From: Paracoccus aestuariivivens | GTDB taxonomy: Bacteria; Pseudomonadota; Alphaproteobacteria; Rhodobacterales; Rhodobacteraceae | Assembly: GCF_009711225.1 (NCBI RefSeq) | Contig: NZ_WMIE01000001.1 | Span: 62,001-126,000, forward strand | Reading direction: 5' to 3' | Length of the DNA stretch: 64,000 bases | Part shown: positions 1 to 8,246 of the stretch, one piece after another | Numbering within the stretch: position 1 is the stretch's first letter | How the letters are laid out: the number at the start of each line of letters is the position of its first letter | Made by a program: the position numbers and the translations under genes | The notes under the pieces: generated by a model | Database searches by the model: none | Seen by the model: the letters and a program-made list of their open reading frames with translations, nothing else | Told to the model about the DNA's origin: nothing

Positions 1-132
1 GCTCGCTGGATCGTCGAAGTCGTCGACGGCCTTGCCGCCAATGGCGAGGAAGGCAATGCCGAAGTCGAAGCCAAGGTGAAGGCCGAGGTGGAGGCGCTTT
101 GCGGCAAGTTCCCGCTTTACGCCGACCTCTAA
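1..132 (+). CDS. glyA: Serine hydroxymethyltransferase, C-terminal end (partial)
   Basis: The window opens inside this gene. Only the last 43 codons are present, ending in the typical GlyA tail rich in Glu/Ala with a final FPLYADL. The full enzyme is a PLP-dependent cytosolic protein that interconverts serine and glycine and feeds one-carbon units to tetrahydrofolate. No catalytic residue is visible here, so the call rests on the C-terminal tail alone. A 9-bp hairpin follows the stop codon and the next gene runs in the opposite direction. Confidence 0.8.
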   Translation, partial: ARWIVEVVDGLAANGEEGNAEVEAKVKAEVEALCGKFPLYADL

Positions 133-141
133 CCACAACGA

Positions 142-169
142 TTGCGCGGGTTCACATGAGCCCGCGCAA
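142..169. terminator. Hairpin between convergent glyA and a small membrane gene
   Basis: TTGCGCGGG at 142-150 pairs perfectly with CCCGCGCAA at 161-169 across a 10-nt loop. It lies just after the glyA stop and overlaps the stop of the opposing gene, so it could end both transcripts. There is no T-tract on either strand, so its strength is uncertain. Confidence 0.45.
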
Positions 170-532
170 CGTCACCACCCAGACGATGATCGCGCCCAGC
201 ACCATCAGGCCAAGGATCACGCTCGCGGTCACACCGACCACACCCCCCCGAAAACGCGCGCCCTGCCCCAACGGTCGCAAATAATGCGTCAACGCATGGT
301 GCGCCTGATCGAGCTTCTGGAAATCGACCTGACGCGCCAGCTTGGGATGTCCCGCCATACGATCCGCTTTTGCCAGCAGGATCGCGTCGCGACGCAGCTT
401 TCGCGGCAAAGCGCCCCCGCGCCGTCTGAGCATCTGCTCAAGGTCGGCGTAGTGACCGCGCCGCAGCCCTCCGTAGCGGGCTGCCATCAGGCTTGCCACT
501 TCATCTGCCATTGGCCGGATTTTCTCGATCAT
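152..532 (-). CDS. Conserved hypothetical protein with C-terminal membrane anchor
   Basis: About 126 residues. The N-terminal two thirds are basic and soluble, with several RR/RRR patches. The last 30 residues form one strong hydrophobic segment (GGVVGVTASVILGLMVLG...), so it is probably a tail-anchored inner-membrane protein. I recognise no catalytic motif. The ATG at 532 has AGGG upstream; an in-frame GTG at 544 and an ATG at 511 are alternatives. It converges on glyA and is divergent from the hydrolase at 605. Function unknown. Confidence 0.7.
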   Translation of the reverse strand: MIEKIRPMADEVASLMAARYGGLRRGHYADLEQMLRRRGGALPRKLRRDAILLAKADRMAGHPKLARQVDFQKLDQAHHALTHYLRPLGQGARFRGGVVGVTASVILGLMVLGAIIVWVVTLRGLM

Positions 533-604
533 CCTTGCCCTCACTTCTTTTGTCCAAGGCTACCGCCTCTGGCGGTTTTTCGCCAGTGCCGCTAGGGTGC
601 CGCC

Positions 605-1375
605 ATGATGCTGAACATGACTGTGACCGGAGAGGATTCGACCCAAGCCCCCGTGCTTCTGGCACATGGGCTGTTCGGATCGGGCAAGAACCTTGGCGGG
701 CTGGCACGCAGGCTGGCCGAGACACGACGCGTGATCTCGGTCGACATGCGCAACCATGGCGACACTTTCCATGACGCCGACCACAGCTACGCTGCCTTGG
801 CGGGCGATCTGGCGGAAATCATCCGCGCCGAGGGCGGCCAAGCCGATGTGCTGGGCCATTCCATGGGCGGCAAGGCCGCGATGATGCTGGCGCTGAACCA
901 TCCCGACCAGGTGCGCCGCCTTGCGGTTCTGGACATCGCGCCCTTTGCCTATGGCCATACGCAGACGCCCCTTATCGACGCGATGGAGGCGGTGGACCTG
1001 ACCGACCTCAAGCTGCGCTCGGAAGCCGACCGCCGCCTTGCAGAGCACATCCCGCAGGCCAGTGTCCGCGCCTTCCTGCTGCAATCGCTGGACCTGAAAT
1101 CCGACCCGCCGCGCTGGAAGTTCAACTTGCCGACCCTGCGCGAACAGATGCCGACCTTGGTCAGTTGGCCCTCGGACGCGCCGAAAGCGACATTCGACGG
1201 CCCGATCTTGGTTCTGGCCGGAGCCGAATCCGACTATGTCCGCGAGCCTCAAGTCGAGGCGATCCGCGCGCATTTCCCGCAGGCGAAGATCAAGTTCCTT
1301 GCCGGAGCCGGTCACTGGCTCCATGCCGACCGGCCCATCGAAGTGGCCGAGGCTGTTGCGAGCTTCTTCGGCTAA
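605..1375 (+). CDS. Alpha/beta hydrolase (YbfF-like esterase)
   Basis: A 256-residue single-domain alpha/beta hydrolase, probably a cytosolic esterase. The HG oxyanion motif is at residues 21-22 (AHGLFGSGKN), the nucleophile elbow GHSMGG places the catalytic Ser at residue 86, and GAGHWLHADRP near residue 236 supplies the catalytic His. Length and the SVDMRNHG block fit the YbfF/ABHD11 family. The natural substrate cannot be read from the sequence. Its stop codon interleaves with that of the convergent lipoprotein gene (CTAA at 1372-1375). Confidence 0.85.
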   Translation: MMLNMTVTGEDSTQAPVLLAHGLFGSGKNLGGLARRLAETRRVISVDMRNHGDTFHDADHSYAALAGDLAEIIRAEGGQADVLGHSMGGKAAMMLALNHPDQVRRLAVLDIAPFAYGHTQTPLIDAMEAVDLTDLKLRSEADRRLAEHIPQASVRAFLLQSLDLKSDPPRWKFNLPTLREQMPTLVSWPSDAPKATFDGPILVLAGAESDYVREPQVEAIRAHFPQAKIKFLAGAGHWLHADRPIEVAEAVASFFG

Positions 1376-1671
1376 CAGTCCAGATCCACCCTGCCCTCGC
1401 CCGTATCTCGCGGTATACGCGAGGTCAGGCTGTTCGGGATGGCGCGACAACCGCTGGCCTGCGCTGCCGCCTGCATCATCAGATCCGGCACCCGCACGCG
1501 ATTCTTGCGGGAAAGATAGCCTAGCCGGATCACCTCGGCCTCGGTTTCCTTGACGAAGACCGCAAAGCGTATCCCCTCCAGTTCGACCTCATGCTTCGTC
1601 GCGCCAAAAAACTGCGGGGCGGGTGAAGCACAAGAAGCGAGAATCAATAGCGAGAGGATCATGAGGCGCAT
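1372..1671 (-). CDS. Small putative lipoprotein
   Basis: About 99 residues starting MRLMILSLLILASCASPAP, a classical lipoprotein signal with lipobox LASC and a probable acylated Cys at residue 13. The mature part is short with two later Cys residues (SGCRA and the C-terminal DLDC), which could form a disulfide in the periplasm. A longer reading frame upstream exists, but only this start gives a signal peptide. No family recognised. Confidence 0.65.
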   Translation of the reverse strand: MRLMILSLLILASCASPAPQFFGATKHEVELEGIRFAVFVKETEAEVIRLGYLSRKNRVRVPDLMMQAAAQASGCRAIPNSLTSRIPRDTGEGRVDLDC

Positions 1672-1839
1672 GGCGACAGGCTGCGCAACAAGGGTTAAGA
1701 AAGCCCTAACACCCCCGCAGATCGGCAATCTTCCGCCCAAGCGCCCTGTTCTCGCGCGGCTGTGAGCGGTGATCGGGAAAAACCTGCCCTAGTCTTGCGC
1801 GCAACAAACAAACGAGCAGTCAACGACAAGGAGCAAACA

Positions 1840-2016
1840 ATGCGCCGTCTTCTTCCCCTCGCGCCGGTTCTGGCGGTGATGGCCCTTTCCGCTTGCGAAA
1901 CCATGCAAGGTGCGGGCCGCGACATGCAGACCGCGGGCGCCCTGCTGACCGATCAGGCCGCAACCAGCCAGACCCAGATGGGCCAGCAGCCCTACCAGAC
2001 GCCCAGCCCATACTGA
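1840..2016 (+). CDS. Entericidin A/B-like small lipoprotein
   Basis: A 58-residue protein: MRRLLPLAPVLAVMALSAC signal with lipobox LSAC, followed by ETMQGAGRDMQTAG, the conserved block of the entericidin EcnA/EcnB family of small cell-envelope lipoproteins. In E. coli the pair is an antidote/toxin system, but lone copies like this are common in alphaproteobacteria and their role is unclear. The start is fixed by AAGGAG at 1828-1833. A strong hairpin follows the stop. Confidence 0.8.
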   Translation: MRRLLPLAPVLAVMALSACETMQGAGRDMQTAGALLTDQAATSQTQMGQQPYQTPSPY

Positions 2017-2024
2017 CCAACAGA

Positions 2025-2046
2025 AAGGGCGCCCGAGGGCGCCCTT
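2025..2046. terminator. Bidirectional terminator between the entericidin gene and lepA
   Basis: AAGGGCGCCC at 2025-2034 is mirrored by GGGCGCCCTT at 2037-2046, a 10-bp perfect stem. It fills the 33-nt gap between two convergent stop codons. The A/T ends of the stem give short U-runs in both directions. Confidence 0.7.
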
Positions 2047-2049
2047 GTC

Positions 2050-3849
2050 TTAGTTGTCCATCTTGAGCGCCTGAATGAAGGCGGTCTGCGGGATCTCGAC
2101 CTTGCCGAACTGCCGCATCTTTTTCTTACCGGCCTTCTGCTTTTCCAGCAGCTTCTTCTTCCGCGTGGCGTCGCCGCCATAGCATTTCGCGGTCACGTCC
2201 TTGCGCATCGCCGACAGCGTTTCGCGCGCGATCACGCGGCTGCCGATGGCGGCCTGGATCGGGATCTTGAACATGTGGCGCGGGATCAGCTCTTTCAGCT
2301 TCTCGACCATGACGCGGCCACGGCTTTCGGCGCGGTCGCGGTGGACCATGATCGACAGCGCATCGACCGGCTCATCGTTCACAAGGATCGACATCTTGAC
2401 CAGAAAATCCTCGCGATATTCGCTGATCTGGTAGTCGAAGGACGCATAGCCCTTGGTCACCGATTTCAACCGGTCGTAGAAGTCAAAGACCACTTCGGCC
2501 AGCGGCAGGTCATAGACCACCATTGCGCGGTTGCCGGCATAGGTCAGGTCCATCTGGATGCCGCGACGGTCTTGGCACAGCTTCAGCACATCGCCCAGAT
2601 ATTCGTCCGGGACCATGATCGTGGCCTTGATGCGCGGTTCCTGGATATGGTCGACATAGGTCAGATCGGGCATGTCGGCGGGGTTGTGCAGGTCGCGCAC
2701 TTCGCCGTCCTTCATATGCAGCTTGAACACAACAGACGGCGCGGTGGTGATCAGGTCCAGATCATATTCGCGTTCCAGACGGTCGCGGATGACCTCGAGG
2801 TGCAGCAGGCCAAGGAAGCCGCAGCGGAAGCCGAAGCCGAGCGCTGCCGAGGTCTCCATCTCGTAGCTGAAGGACGCGTCGTTCAGCGCGAGCTTTTCGA
2901 TCGCGTCGCGGAGCGCCTCGAAGTCGTTGGCATCGACCGGGAACAGGCCGCAGAACACGACGGGCTGGGCGGGTTTGAAGCCCGGCAGTGGCGTGTCGGT
3001 GCCCTTTTTCTCATGCGTGATGGTGTCGCCGACGCGGGTGTCGCGGACCTGCTTGATCGAGGCAGTCAGAACGCCGATCTCACCCGGCCCGAGTTCCGCG
3101 ATATCGACCATCGCGGGTTTCAGGACTGCCAGCTTGTCGATGCCGTAGATCGCGCCGGTCTGCATCATCTTGACGCGATCGCCCTTGCGGATCACCCCGT
3201 CCATGACGCGGATCATGACGACAACGCCCAGATAGGCGTCATACCAGCTATCGACCAGCATGGCTTTCAGCGGCGCGTTGCGGTCGCCTTTCGGCGCGGG
3301 CAGGCGCGTCACGATGGCCTCCAAAACGTCCGGGATGCCAAGGCCGGTCTTGGCCGAAATCTCGATGGCGTCATGGGCGTCGATGCCGATCACGTCCTCG
3401 ATGTTTTCCTTGACGCGGTCCGGCTCGGCGGCGGGCAGGTCGATCTTGTTCAGGACCGGCACGATGTCGTGGCCGGCGTCAATCGCCTGATAGACGTTCG
3501 CAAGCGTCTGCGCCTCGACGCCTTGCGAGGCATCGACGACCAGCAACGAACCCTCGACCGCGCGCATCGAGCGGCTGACCTCATAGGCGAAGTCGACGTG
3601 GCCGGGGGTGTCGATCAGGTTCAGGACATAGGTCTTGCCGTCCTTTGCCGGATATTCGATGCGCACGGTGTTCGCCTTGATGGTGATGCCGCGTTCACGT
3701 TCGATATCCATGCTGTCAAGCAGCTGGGCCTTCATGTCCCGTTCTGCGACCGTACCCGTCATCTGGATCAGGCGATCGGCCAAGGTGGATTTGCCGTGGT
3801 CGATATGGGCCACGATCGAGAAATTGCGGATGAGATCAAGGTCGGTCAT
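2050..3849 (-). CDS. lepA: Elongation factor 4 (LepA), ribosome back-translocase
   Basis: A 599-residue translational GTPase. The N-terminal G domain shows AHIDHGKST (P-loop, about residues 13-21), a switch [12 protein letters not shown] block and NKIDLP for guanine specificity. The C-terminus carries the LepA-specific basic domain with [19 protein letters not shown] and ends [14 protein letters not shown]. The length is typical of the family. LepA acts on stalled or misplaced ribosomes and on 30S assembly. The start [11 protein letters not shown] matches the family N-terminus; the longer frame upstream is not supported. Confidence 0.97.
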   Translation of the reverse strand: MTDLDLIRNFSIVAHIDHGKSTLADRLIQMTGTVAERDMKAQLLDSMDIERERGITIKANTVRIEYPAKDGKTYVLNLIDTPGHVDFAYEVSRSMRAVEGSLLVVDASQGVEAQTLANVYQAIDAGHDIVPVLNKIDLPAAEPDRVKENIEDVIGIDAHDAIEISAKTGLGIPDVLEAIVTRLPAPKGDRNAPLKAMLVDSWYDAYLGVVVMIRVMDGVIRKGDRVKMMQTGAIYGIDKLAVLKPAMVDIAELGPGEIGVLTASIKQVRDTRVGDTITHEKKGTDTPLPGFKPAQPVVFCGLFPVDANDFEALRDAIEKLALNDASFSYEMETSAALGFGFRCGFLGLLHLEVIRDRLEREYDLDLITTAPSVVFKLHMKDGEVRDLHNPADMPDLTYVDHIQEPRIKATIMVPDEYLGDVLKLCQDRRGIQMDLTYAGNRAMVVYDLPLAEVVFDFYDRLKSVTKGYASFDYQISEYREDFLVKMSILVNDEPVDALSIMVHRDRAESRGRVMVEKLKELIPRHMFKIPIQAAIGSRVIARETLSAMRKDVTAKCYGGDATRKKKLLEKQKAGKKKMRQFGKVEIPQTAFIQALKMDN

Positions 3850-3901
3850 GGCGCGGCTATACATTCGGAAACGGGTTGCGGGAAGGGGGAACGCGCGGGG
3901 G

Positions 3902-4810
3902 TCAGTCGCGCAGCGGAACGAACCCAGCGGCACGAAGCTGCTGGCGACGCAGAAGCGCCTCGCGCCACATGGCATAGCAGCCCGAGCCGACGATCAGCGC
4001 AGCACCGGTCATGGTCAGGGAATCGGGCCGTTCGCCAAAGACGATGACGGCCAAAGTCAGCGCAAACACCAGACGCGCGTAGCGGAACGGCGCAAGCGCC
4101 GCGGCCTCGCCCAGACGGGTCGCGGTGACAAGCAGTGCATATCCCGCTACGCCAACGGCAAGGCAGCCGACGAAAAGCAGGCATTGGCGCGGGTCGGGCA
4201 TGACGAAGCTTTGCCCCAGAACGATGCCCATCGCAATCGAGGCGAGGAAGATCGCAAAGAACGCCGATGCCGCCAGTTGCAGCGACTGGACATGCGCGGG
4301 AATGCGCCGCGTCACCAGATCGCGCGCGGCAAGGCCAACTACGGCAACCAGCGCCATCAGCGATGCGGGTTCGAAATCGCCAAGCCCCGGACGCAGCACC
4401 AAAAGCACGCCGAAGAAACCGATGCCGATCGCCGTCCAGCGCCGCCAGCCGACTGGCTCGCCCAGAAACACCGCCGCCCCCAGCACCAGCGCCAGCGGCA
4501 GCGCCTGCATGATCGCGGCGGTCGAGGACATCTCGGTCAGGGCCAAGGCCACCACGATCCCGATAGACCCCACGACCTCGGCAAAATTGCGCAGCATGAT
4601 TTGCGGGCGCAGCAGGTCGCGGGTCCATAGCCTGCCGCCCTGCATGCGCAGGATGGTCCAGAAGCACAACCAGCCGAGCAGACCGATGAAGCCCAGAACC
4701 TCGGCAAAAGGCAGCTCCTCGGACAGCAGCTTGATGAACATGTCCTCGACGGCGAACAACACCATCGAGACAAGCATGAGCATCGCCGCACGAAAATTCT
4801 CGCCGCCCAT
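3902..4810 (-). CDS. EamA-family (DMT superfamily) transporter
   Basis: A 302-residue inner-membrane protein with about ten hydrophobic helices arranged as two EamA repeats, the first starting [17 protein letters not shown]. The second repeat begins [16 protein letters not shown]. The family exports metabolites or drugs by proton antiport, and the substrate cannot be inferred. The start is [11 protein letters not shown], since sequence upstream is not membrane-like. It lies 52 nt upstream of lepA on the same strand and may be co-transcribed. It is divergent from the HMA-domain gene at 4892. Confidence 0.85.
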   Translation of the reverse strand: MGGENFRAAMLMLVSMVLFAVEDMFIKLLSEELPFAEVLGFIGLLGWLCFWTILRMQGGRLWTRDLLRPQIMLRNFAEVVGSIGIVVALALTEMSSTAAIMQALPLALVLGAAVFLGEPVGWRRWTAIGIGFFGVLLVLRPGLGDFEPASLMALVAVVGLAARDLVTRRIPAHVQSLQLAASAFFAIFLASIAMGIVLGQSFVMPDPRQCLLFVGCLAVGVAGYALLVTATRLGEAAALAPFRYARLVFALTLAVIVFGERPDSLTMTGAALIVGSGCYAMWREALLRRQQLRAAGFVPLRD

Positions 4811-4822
4811 CGGACCGGACCT

Positions 4823-4837
4823 CAATTGTAGGAATTG
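4823..4837. promoter_or_regulatory. Small inverted repeat in a divergent promoter region
   Basis: CAATT at 4823-4827 and AATTG at 4833-4837 form an inverted repeat in the 81-nt gap between the divergent EamA transporter and HMA-protein genes. It could be an operator for a metal-responsive regulator, but no regulator gene is nearby and the arms are short. Confidence 0.2.
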
Positions 4838-4891
4838 CAGGCATTGCCATATGACGCGATGATCTGGCGGTCCAGCCAGAAAGGATAGCGG

Positions 4892-5077
4892 ATGAGGTTC
4901 CACGTCGAAGATATGAGCTGCGGCCACTGCACCGCCACAATCGAACGGGCCGTCGCGCAGGCTGGCGGTCGCGCAACGACCGATTTGACGACCCATACCG
5001 TCGAAATCGAAGGGCTGGACAAGCTTCAGGCCGAGCAGGTGATTCGCAACGCCGGATACACGCCCAAGGCCACTTGA
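4892..5077 (+). CDS. Heavy-metal-associated (HMA) domain protein, CopZ-like
   Basis: A 61-residue single HMA domain. The metal site MSCGHC is at residues 8-13, with both Cys of the CxxC motif present, followed by the usual beta-alpha-beta pattern ending VIRNAGYTPK. Proteins of this size are cytosolic copper chaperones that pass Cu(I) to CopA-type ATPases, but no copper ATPase or CueR regulator lies nearby. AAAGGA precedes the ATG. Confidence 0.85.
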   Translation: MRFHVEDMSCGHCTATIERAVAQAGGRATTDLTTHTVEIEGLDKLQAEQVIRNAGYTPKAT

Positions 5078-5134
5078 TCGCATATCTTGCGGCCGGTTTC
5101 CTCCACTCTGCCAGAACTGGCCTTCGCACCGCGA

Positions 5135-5163
5135 TTGAGCAAAACCACGGTTTCTGCTACCGT
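5135..5163 (+). promoter_or_regulatory. Candidate sigma-70 promoter of a secreted-protein gene
   Basis: TTGAGC at 5135-5140 and TACCGT at 5158-5163 are separated by 17 bp, about 65 nt before the start codon at 5230. The -10 match is modest. Confidence 0.3.
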
Positions 5164-5229
5164 CCTGAGAATATAACGCGGCCTTGTGAGGGTGTTCAGC
5201 CCCGTCGCATTAGCTCCGAGGAGACAGTG

Positions 5230-5535
5230 ATGTTGAACCGCTTGATCATCGCAGCGGCTGCAATCGCATTGACCACCCCGCTAGCGGTTGCCGGTCCGAT
5301 CGATTCTGCCTGCGCCAAATCTGAACGAAGCGCCCGCAACGGTCGCCTTTGCGGCTGTATCCAGCAGGTGGCCGACCAGACGTTGTCGCGTTCTGACCAG
5401 CGCCGCGCCGCCCGCTTCTTCCGCGATGCAGATGAGGCCCAGTCGGTGCGTATGTCGAATAGCGACGCCGACAACGCCTTCTGGGCGCGTTACACACGGT
5501 TCGCCGCCACCGCAGAGGCCTATTGCTCACGCTGA
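5230..5535 (+). CDS. Small secreted protein, conserved hypothetical
   Basis: 101 residues with a cleavable Sec signal (MLNRLIIAAAAIALTTPLAVAG, cleavage near residue 22). The mature part has four Cys (SAC, LCGC and the C-terminal YCSR), consistent with a disulfide-bonded periplasmic protein. A 52-residue longer frame exists, but this start has GGAG at 5220-5223 and gives the signal peptide. I recognise it only as a type of small protein seen in Rhodobacterales; function unknown. Confidence 0.75.
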   Translation: MLNRLIIAAAAIALTTPLAVAGPIDSACAKSERSARNGRLCGCIQQVADQTLSRSDQRRAARFFRDADEAQSVRMSNSDADNAFWARYTRFAATAEAYCSR

Positions 5536-5545
5536 TCCGTCAGCC

Positions 5546-6226
5546 ATGCGCATTGCCATTCTGACCGGTGCCGGAATATCGGCCGAAAGCGGGATCCGGA
5601 CCTTTCGGGCCTCGGACGGGCTGTGGGAAGAACACCGTATCGAAGACGTCGCCACCCCCGAAGGGTTCCAGCGCGACCCCGTGTTGGTGCACCGCTTCTA
5701 CAATATGCGTCGCGCCGATGCCGCGCGCGCCCAGCCGAATGCGGCGCATCAGGCTTTGGCCCGATTGGCCCGACACCATCAGGTCACGCTGATCACCCAG
5801 AATGTCGATGACCTGCACGAGCGCGGTGGCTCGCATGATGTCATCCATATGCATGGCTCGCTGCTTGGCGCGCTTTGCGCATCTTGTGGCCATCGCTGGC
5901 CCGCGCCTTTGACGATGCGTTGGCTCGACGCTTGTCCCCATTGCGGCGATGCCACGACCCGACCTGATATCGTCTGGTTCGGAGAGATGCCCTACCATAT
6001 GGAAACCATCTGGCACGCCGTCGAAACCGCCGAGATATTCGCCGCCATCGGAACCTCGGGGCAAGTCTATCCGGCGGCGGGCCTTGCGCAGCACGCGCGA
6101 CGGTCTGGCGCCCGCACGGTCGAACTGAACCTTGCCGGATCTGCTGTCAGCCGCGATTTCGACGAACATCGGATCGGAGCCGCGACGCAAACCGTTCCGG
6201 CATGGGTGACGGAACTCGGTGCCTGA
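5546..6226 (+). CDS. cobB: NAD-dependent protein deacylase, Sir2/CobB class III
   Basis: A 226-residue sirtuin removing acyl groups from lysines with NAD+. Motifs in order: GAGISAESGI (8-17), TQNVDDLH (84-91), HMHG with catalytic His103, and a zinc knuckle from C111, C114, C130 and C133. Tyr52 and Arg55 in FYNMRR match the YxxR signature of class III (SIRT5-like) sirtuins, which prefer succinyl or malonyl lysine. The ATG follows the previous stop by 10 nt, so it is probably co-transcribed with the secreted-protein gene. Confidence 0.92.
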   Translation: MRIAILTGAGISAESGIRTFRASDGLWEEHRIEDVATPEGFQRDPVLVHRFYNMRRADAARAQPNAAHQALARLARHHQVTLITQNVDDLHERGGSHDVIHMHGSLLGALCASCGHRWPAPLTMRWLDACPHCGDATTRPDIVWFGEMPYHMETIWHAVETAEIFAAIGTSGQVYPAAGLAQHARRSGARTVELNLAGSAVSRDFDEHRIGAATQTVPAWVTELGA

Positions 6227-6297
6227 GCATGCGGGCGGAGCTTGACGATGGCAGCGCAATCCTTCACCCCTTTGCGTTCCCGACCTGAAAGTTACCG

Positions 6298-7440
6298 ATG
6301 CGCCAGATCGTTCTTGCCAATGCCCGCCTGATCCTTCCCGGTGCAGTCCTGGATGGCGCACTGACCATCGAGGATGGCTTGATCGCCGACATTAGTGCCG
6401 GAGAGACAGTACCCGCAGGCGCTATCGACATGCATGGCGATTATCTTGCCCCCGGCATGATCGAACTGCACACCGACAATCTGGAACGCCACATCCGCCC
6501 TCGTCCGGGGGTCGACTGGCCGCATGCCAGCGCGATCATCGCCCATGACGCTGAGCTTGCCGGCTGCGGGATCACCACGGTTTTCGACGCCATGCGGGTT
6601 GGGTCGGTCGTCAGTGACGGGCCGGATCAGGATTACGAGAAATATGCCCGCGAACTGGCGCATGAACTGATCCAGCTGCGCGGCGAAGGCGCGCTGCGCA
6701 TCAGCCACCTGCTGCATTTGCGTGCCGAGGTCTGTTCGGAAACCCTGATCGCCGAACTGGACGAATTCGGCCCCGATGATCGCGTCGGCATCATCAGCCT
6801 GATGGACCACACGCCGGGCCAGCGCCAGTTCCGCGACATCTCCAAACTCGCCCAGTACGTGCAGGGTCGCTACAAACTGTCCGACGCCGAGTTCGACGAG
6901 CACGTCTTCCGCATGAAGGCCCTGCGTGACCGTTTCGGCGACGCCCATGAGGAAGCCGCCGTCGCGGTTTCCCGTCGCCTTGGCGCGACCCTTGCCAGCC
7001 ATGACGACACCACCGCCGATCACGTCGCGCGCTCGGCCGCGCACGGTGTCCGCCTGGCCGAATTTCCCACGACATCCGAGGCCGCAAGCGCCTGCCATGA
7101 TCACGGAATCATGGTGATGATGGGCGCGCCGAACCTGATCCGCGGCGGTTCACATTCGGGCAATGTCTCGGCGGCGGAATTGGCGCGGTCGGGTCATCTG
7201 GACATCCTGTCCTCGGACTACGTTCCTGCTGGCCTGATCGGAGGGGCGATGATCCTTGCCAATATCTGGGATGATCTTCCCCGCGCCATAGCCACGGTCA
7301 CGGCAAATCCCGCCAAGGCCGCAGGGCTTGCCGATCGCGGCTGCCTGCAACAGGGATTGCGCGCCGATCTGATGCGGTTCCGCTTGGTGGCGGGCCGCCC
7401 TGTCATACGTGAAACATGGGTGCGCGGCGCTCGGGTCTAA
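6298..7440 (+). CDS. phnM: Alpha-D-ribose 1-methylphosphonate 5-triphosphate diphosphatase PhnM
   Basis: A 380-residue amidohydrolase-superfamily enzyme of phosphonate catabolism that removes pyrophosphate from the triphosphate made by PhnGHIL. Family blocks are intact: ELHTDN (H58, D60), LHLRAE (H140), SLMDHTPG (H171), ASHDDT (H235, D236, D237) and SSDYVP (D307). Unusually, none of the C-P lyase genes phnG-L, phnP or phnN is adjacent; it lies downstream of a sirtuin. A degenerate paralogue occurs at 43421. Confidence 0.93.
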   Translation: MRQIVLANARLILPGAVLDGALTIEDGLIADISAGETVPAGAIDMHGDYLAPGMIELHTDNLERHIRPRPGVDWPHASAIIAHDAELAGCGITTVFDAMRVGSVVSDGPDQDYEKYARELAHELIQLRGEGALRISHLLHLRAEVCSETLIAELDEFGPDDRVGIISLMDHTPGQRQFRDISKLAQYVQGRYKLSDAEFDEHVFRMKALRDRFGDAHEEAAVAVSRRLGATLASHDDTTADHVARSAAHGVRLAEFPTTSEAASACHDHGIMVMMGAPNLIRGGSHSGNVSAAELARSGHLDILSSDYVPAGLIGGAMILANIWDDLPRAIATVTANPAKAAGLADRGCLQQGLRADLMRFRLVAGRPVIRETWVRGARV

Positions 7441-7451
7441 AACGCTTGCGT

Positions 7452-7465
7452 TTGATCTGAATCAA
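7452..7465. promoter_or_regulatory. Perfect FNR/Crp-family box
   Basis: TTGAT-CTGA-ATCAA matches the FNR consensus TTGATN4ATCAA at all ten defined positions. It lies between the convergent ends of phnM and yqeY, where no protein gene begins. The centre (7458.5) is 41.5 bp from position 7500, and TATTCA at 7488-7493 would serve as the -10, which is the class II activator geometry. Confidence 0.6.
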
Positions 7466-7499
7466 GTGAATCACGCGATTCGCCTGCTATTCAGCGCCC

Positions 7500-7593
7500 T
7501 TGCCTAATACGGGTGAACATTATTCACCCCGCCTGATGAACCGGATCTGAGGGGGTTCGGGCAACAGGGAGGGCGAGGTTCGGCCTCGCCCTC
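7500..7593 (+). ncRNA. Candidate FNR-activated small RNA
   Basis: Predicted transcript of about 95 nt from the FNR-type promoter. A 5' hairpin pairs GGGTGAA (7511-7517) with TTCACCC (7523-7529). A 3' hairpin of 10 bp (7569-7578 with 7584-7593, loop TTCGG) looks like a terminator. No open reading frame with a ribosome site is visible. The transcript converges on yqeY. This is inference from layout; no RNA family is recognised. Confidence 0.35.
7569..7593. terminator. Strong hairpin between convergent phnM and yqeY
   Basis: GAGGGCGAGG pairs perfectly with CCTCGCCCTC around a TTCGG loop. It sits 25 nt beyond the yqeY stop on the minus strand and would also end transcripts running from phnM or the candidate small RNA. 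No T-tract follows on either strand. Confidence 0.55.
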
Positions 7594-7617
7594 GGCATGC
7601 CCGTCCTGAAGGGTGGC

Positions 7618-8082
7618 TCAGGCCATCAGCCGGTCTTTGACCATCGGTCCAACCGCTCCGAAATCCATCTGCCCAGCGAAGCGGGTCCGCAACTCGGCCA
7701 TGACACGACCCATATCGCGAATGGATTCGGCACCCAGATCAGCGATCACCTTGGCGATGGCCGCACTGGTTTCCTGCTCCGAAAGCTGGCGTGGCAGGTA
7801 AGACTGGATGATCTTGATCTCGTCCTGCTCGCGCTCGGCCAGTTCCAGACGACCGCCTTCTTCATAGGCTTTTGCCGATTCCTGACGTTGCTTGACCATC
7901 TTCGACAGAATCGCGGTCAGATCGGCATCGCTCAGGCCGGCATCGTCGCCACCTTCGCTGCGTGCCGCGATCTCACGATCCTTGATCGCGGCCGAAATCA
8001 GCCGCAGAGTCGACAGTCGGGCCGTTTCCTTGGCCTTCATCGCCTCTTTGGTGTCTGCCGTGATACGTTCGCGCAATCCCAT
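7618..8082 (-). CDS. yqeY: GatB/YqeY domain protein
   Basis: A 154-residue soluble protein. It begins GLRERITADTKEAMKAKE, includes LSTLRLISAAIKD and ends with the GMGRVMAEL-like stretch DMGRVMAEL typical of YqeY. The fold resembles the tRNA-binding tail domain of GatB/GatE amidotransferases, and the protein is proposed to act in tRNA or translation metabolism. The start MGLRERI matches the family. It is divergent from carA, a common arrangement in Rhodobacterales. Confidence 0.9.
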   Translation of the reverse strand: MGLRERITADTKEAMKAKETARLSTLRLISAAIKDREIAARSEGGDDAGLSDADLTAILSKMVKQRQESAKAYEEGGRLELAEREQDEIKIIQSYLPRQLSEQETSAAIAKVIADLGAESIRDMGRVMAELRTRFAGQMDFGAVGPMVKDRLMA

Positions 8083-8189
8083 GTGATCCTCGCTCAATGA
8101 ATGAACCGGCGCTTGTCTTCGGCTTCGCACCCCGCGTCAACCCGTCGCGGAGCGTCACGGTTCCGCGTATCATGGCTAACGTTCCAGCC

Positions 8190-8218
8190 TTGACGCGACG
8201 GGTCGCTAACCCTAGGTT
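8190..8218 (+). promoter_or_regulatory. Candidate sigma-70 promoter of carA
   Basis: TTGACG at 8190-8195 and TAGGTT at 8213-8218 are separated by exactly 17 bp. They lie about 30 nt upstream of the carA start codon. Confidence 0.5.
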
Positions 8219-8246
8219 CCCGCCGATTTACCCGGAGAGAGTGACG

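Noticed and set aside
2275..4047. 590-codon open frame antisense to lepA
   Set aside because: It mirrors the lepA codons, has the His/Asp/Gln/Arg-rich composition of GC-rich antisense frames, and matches no family.
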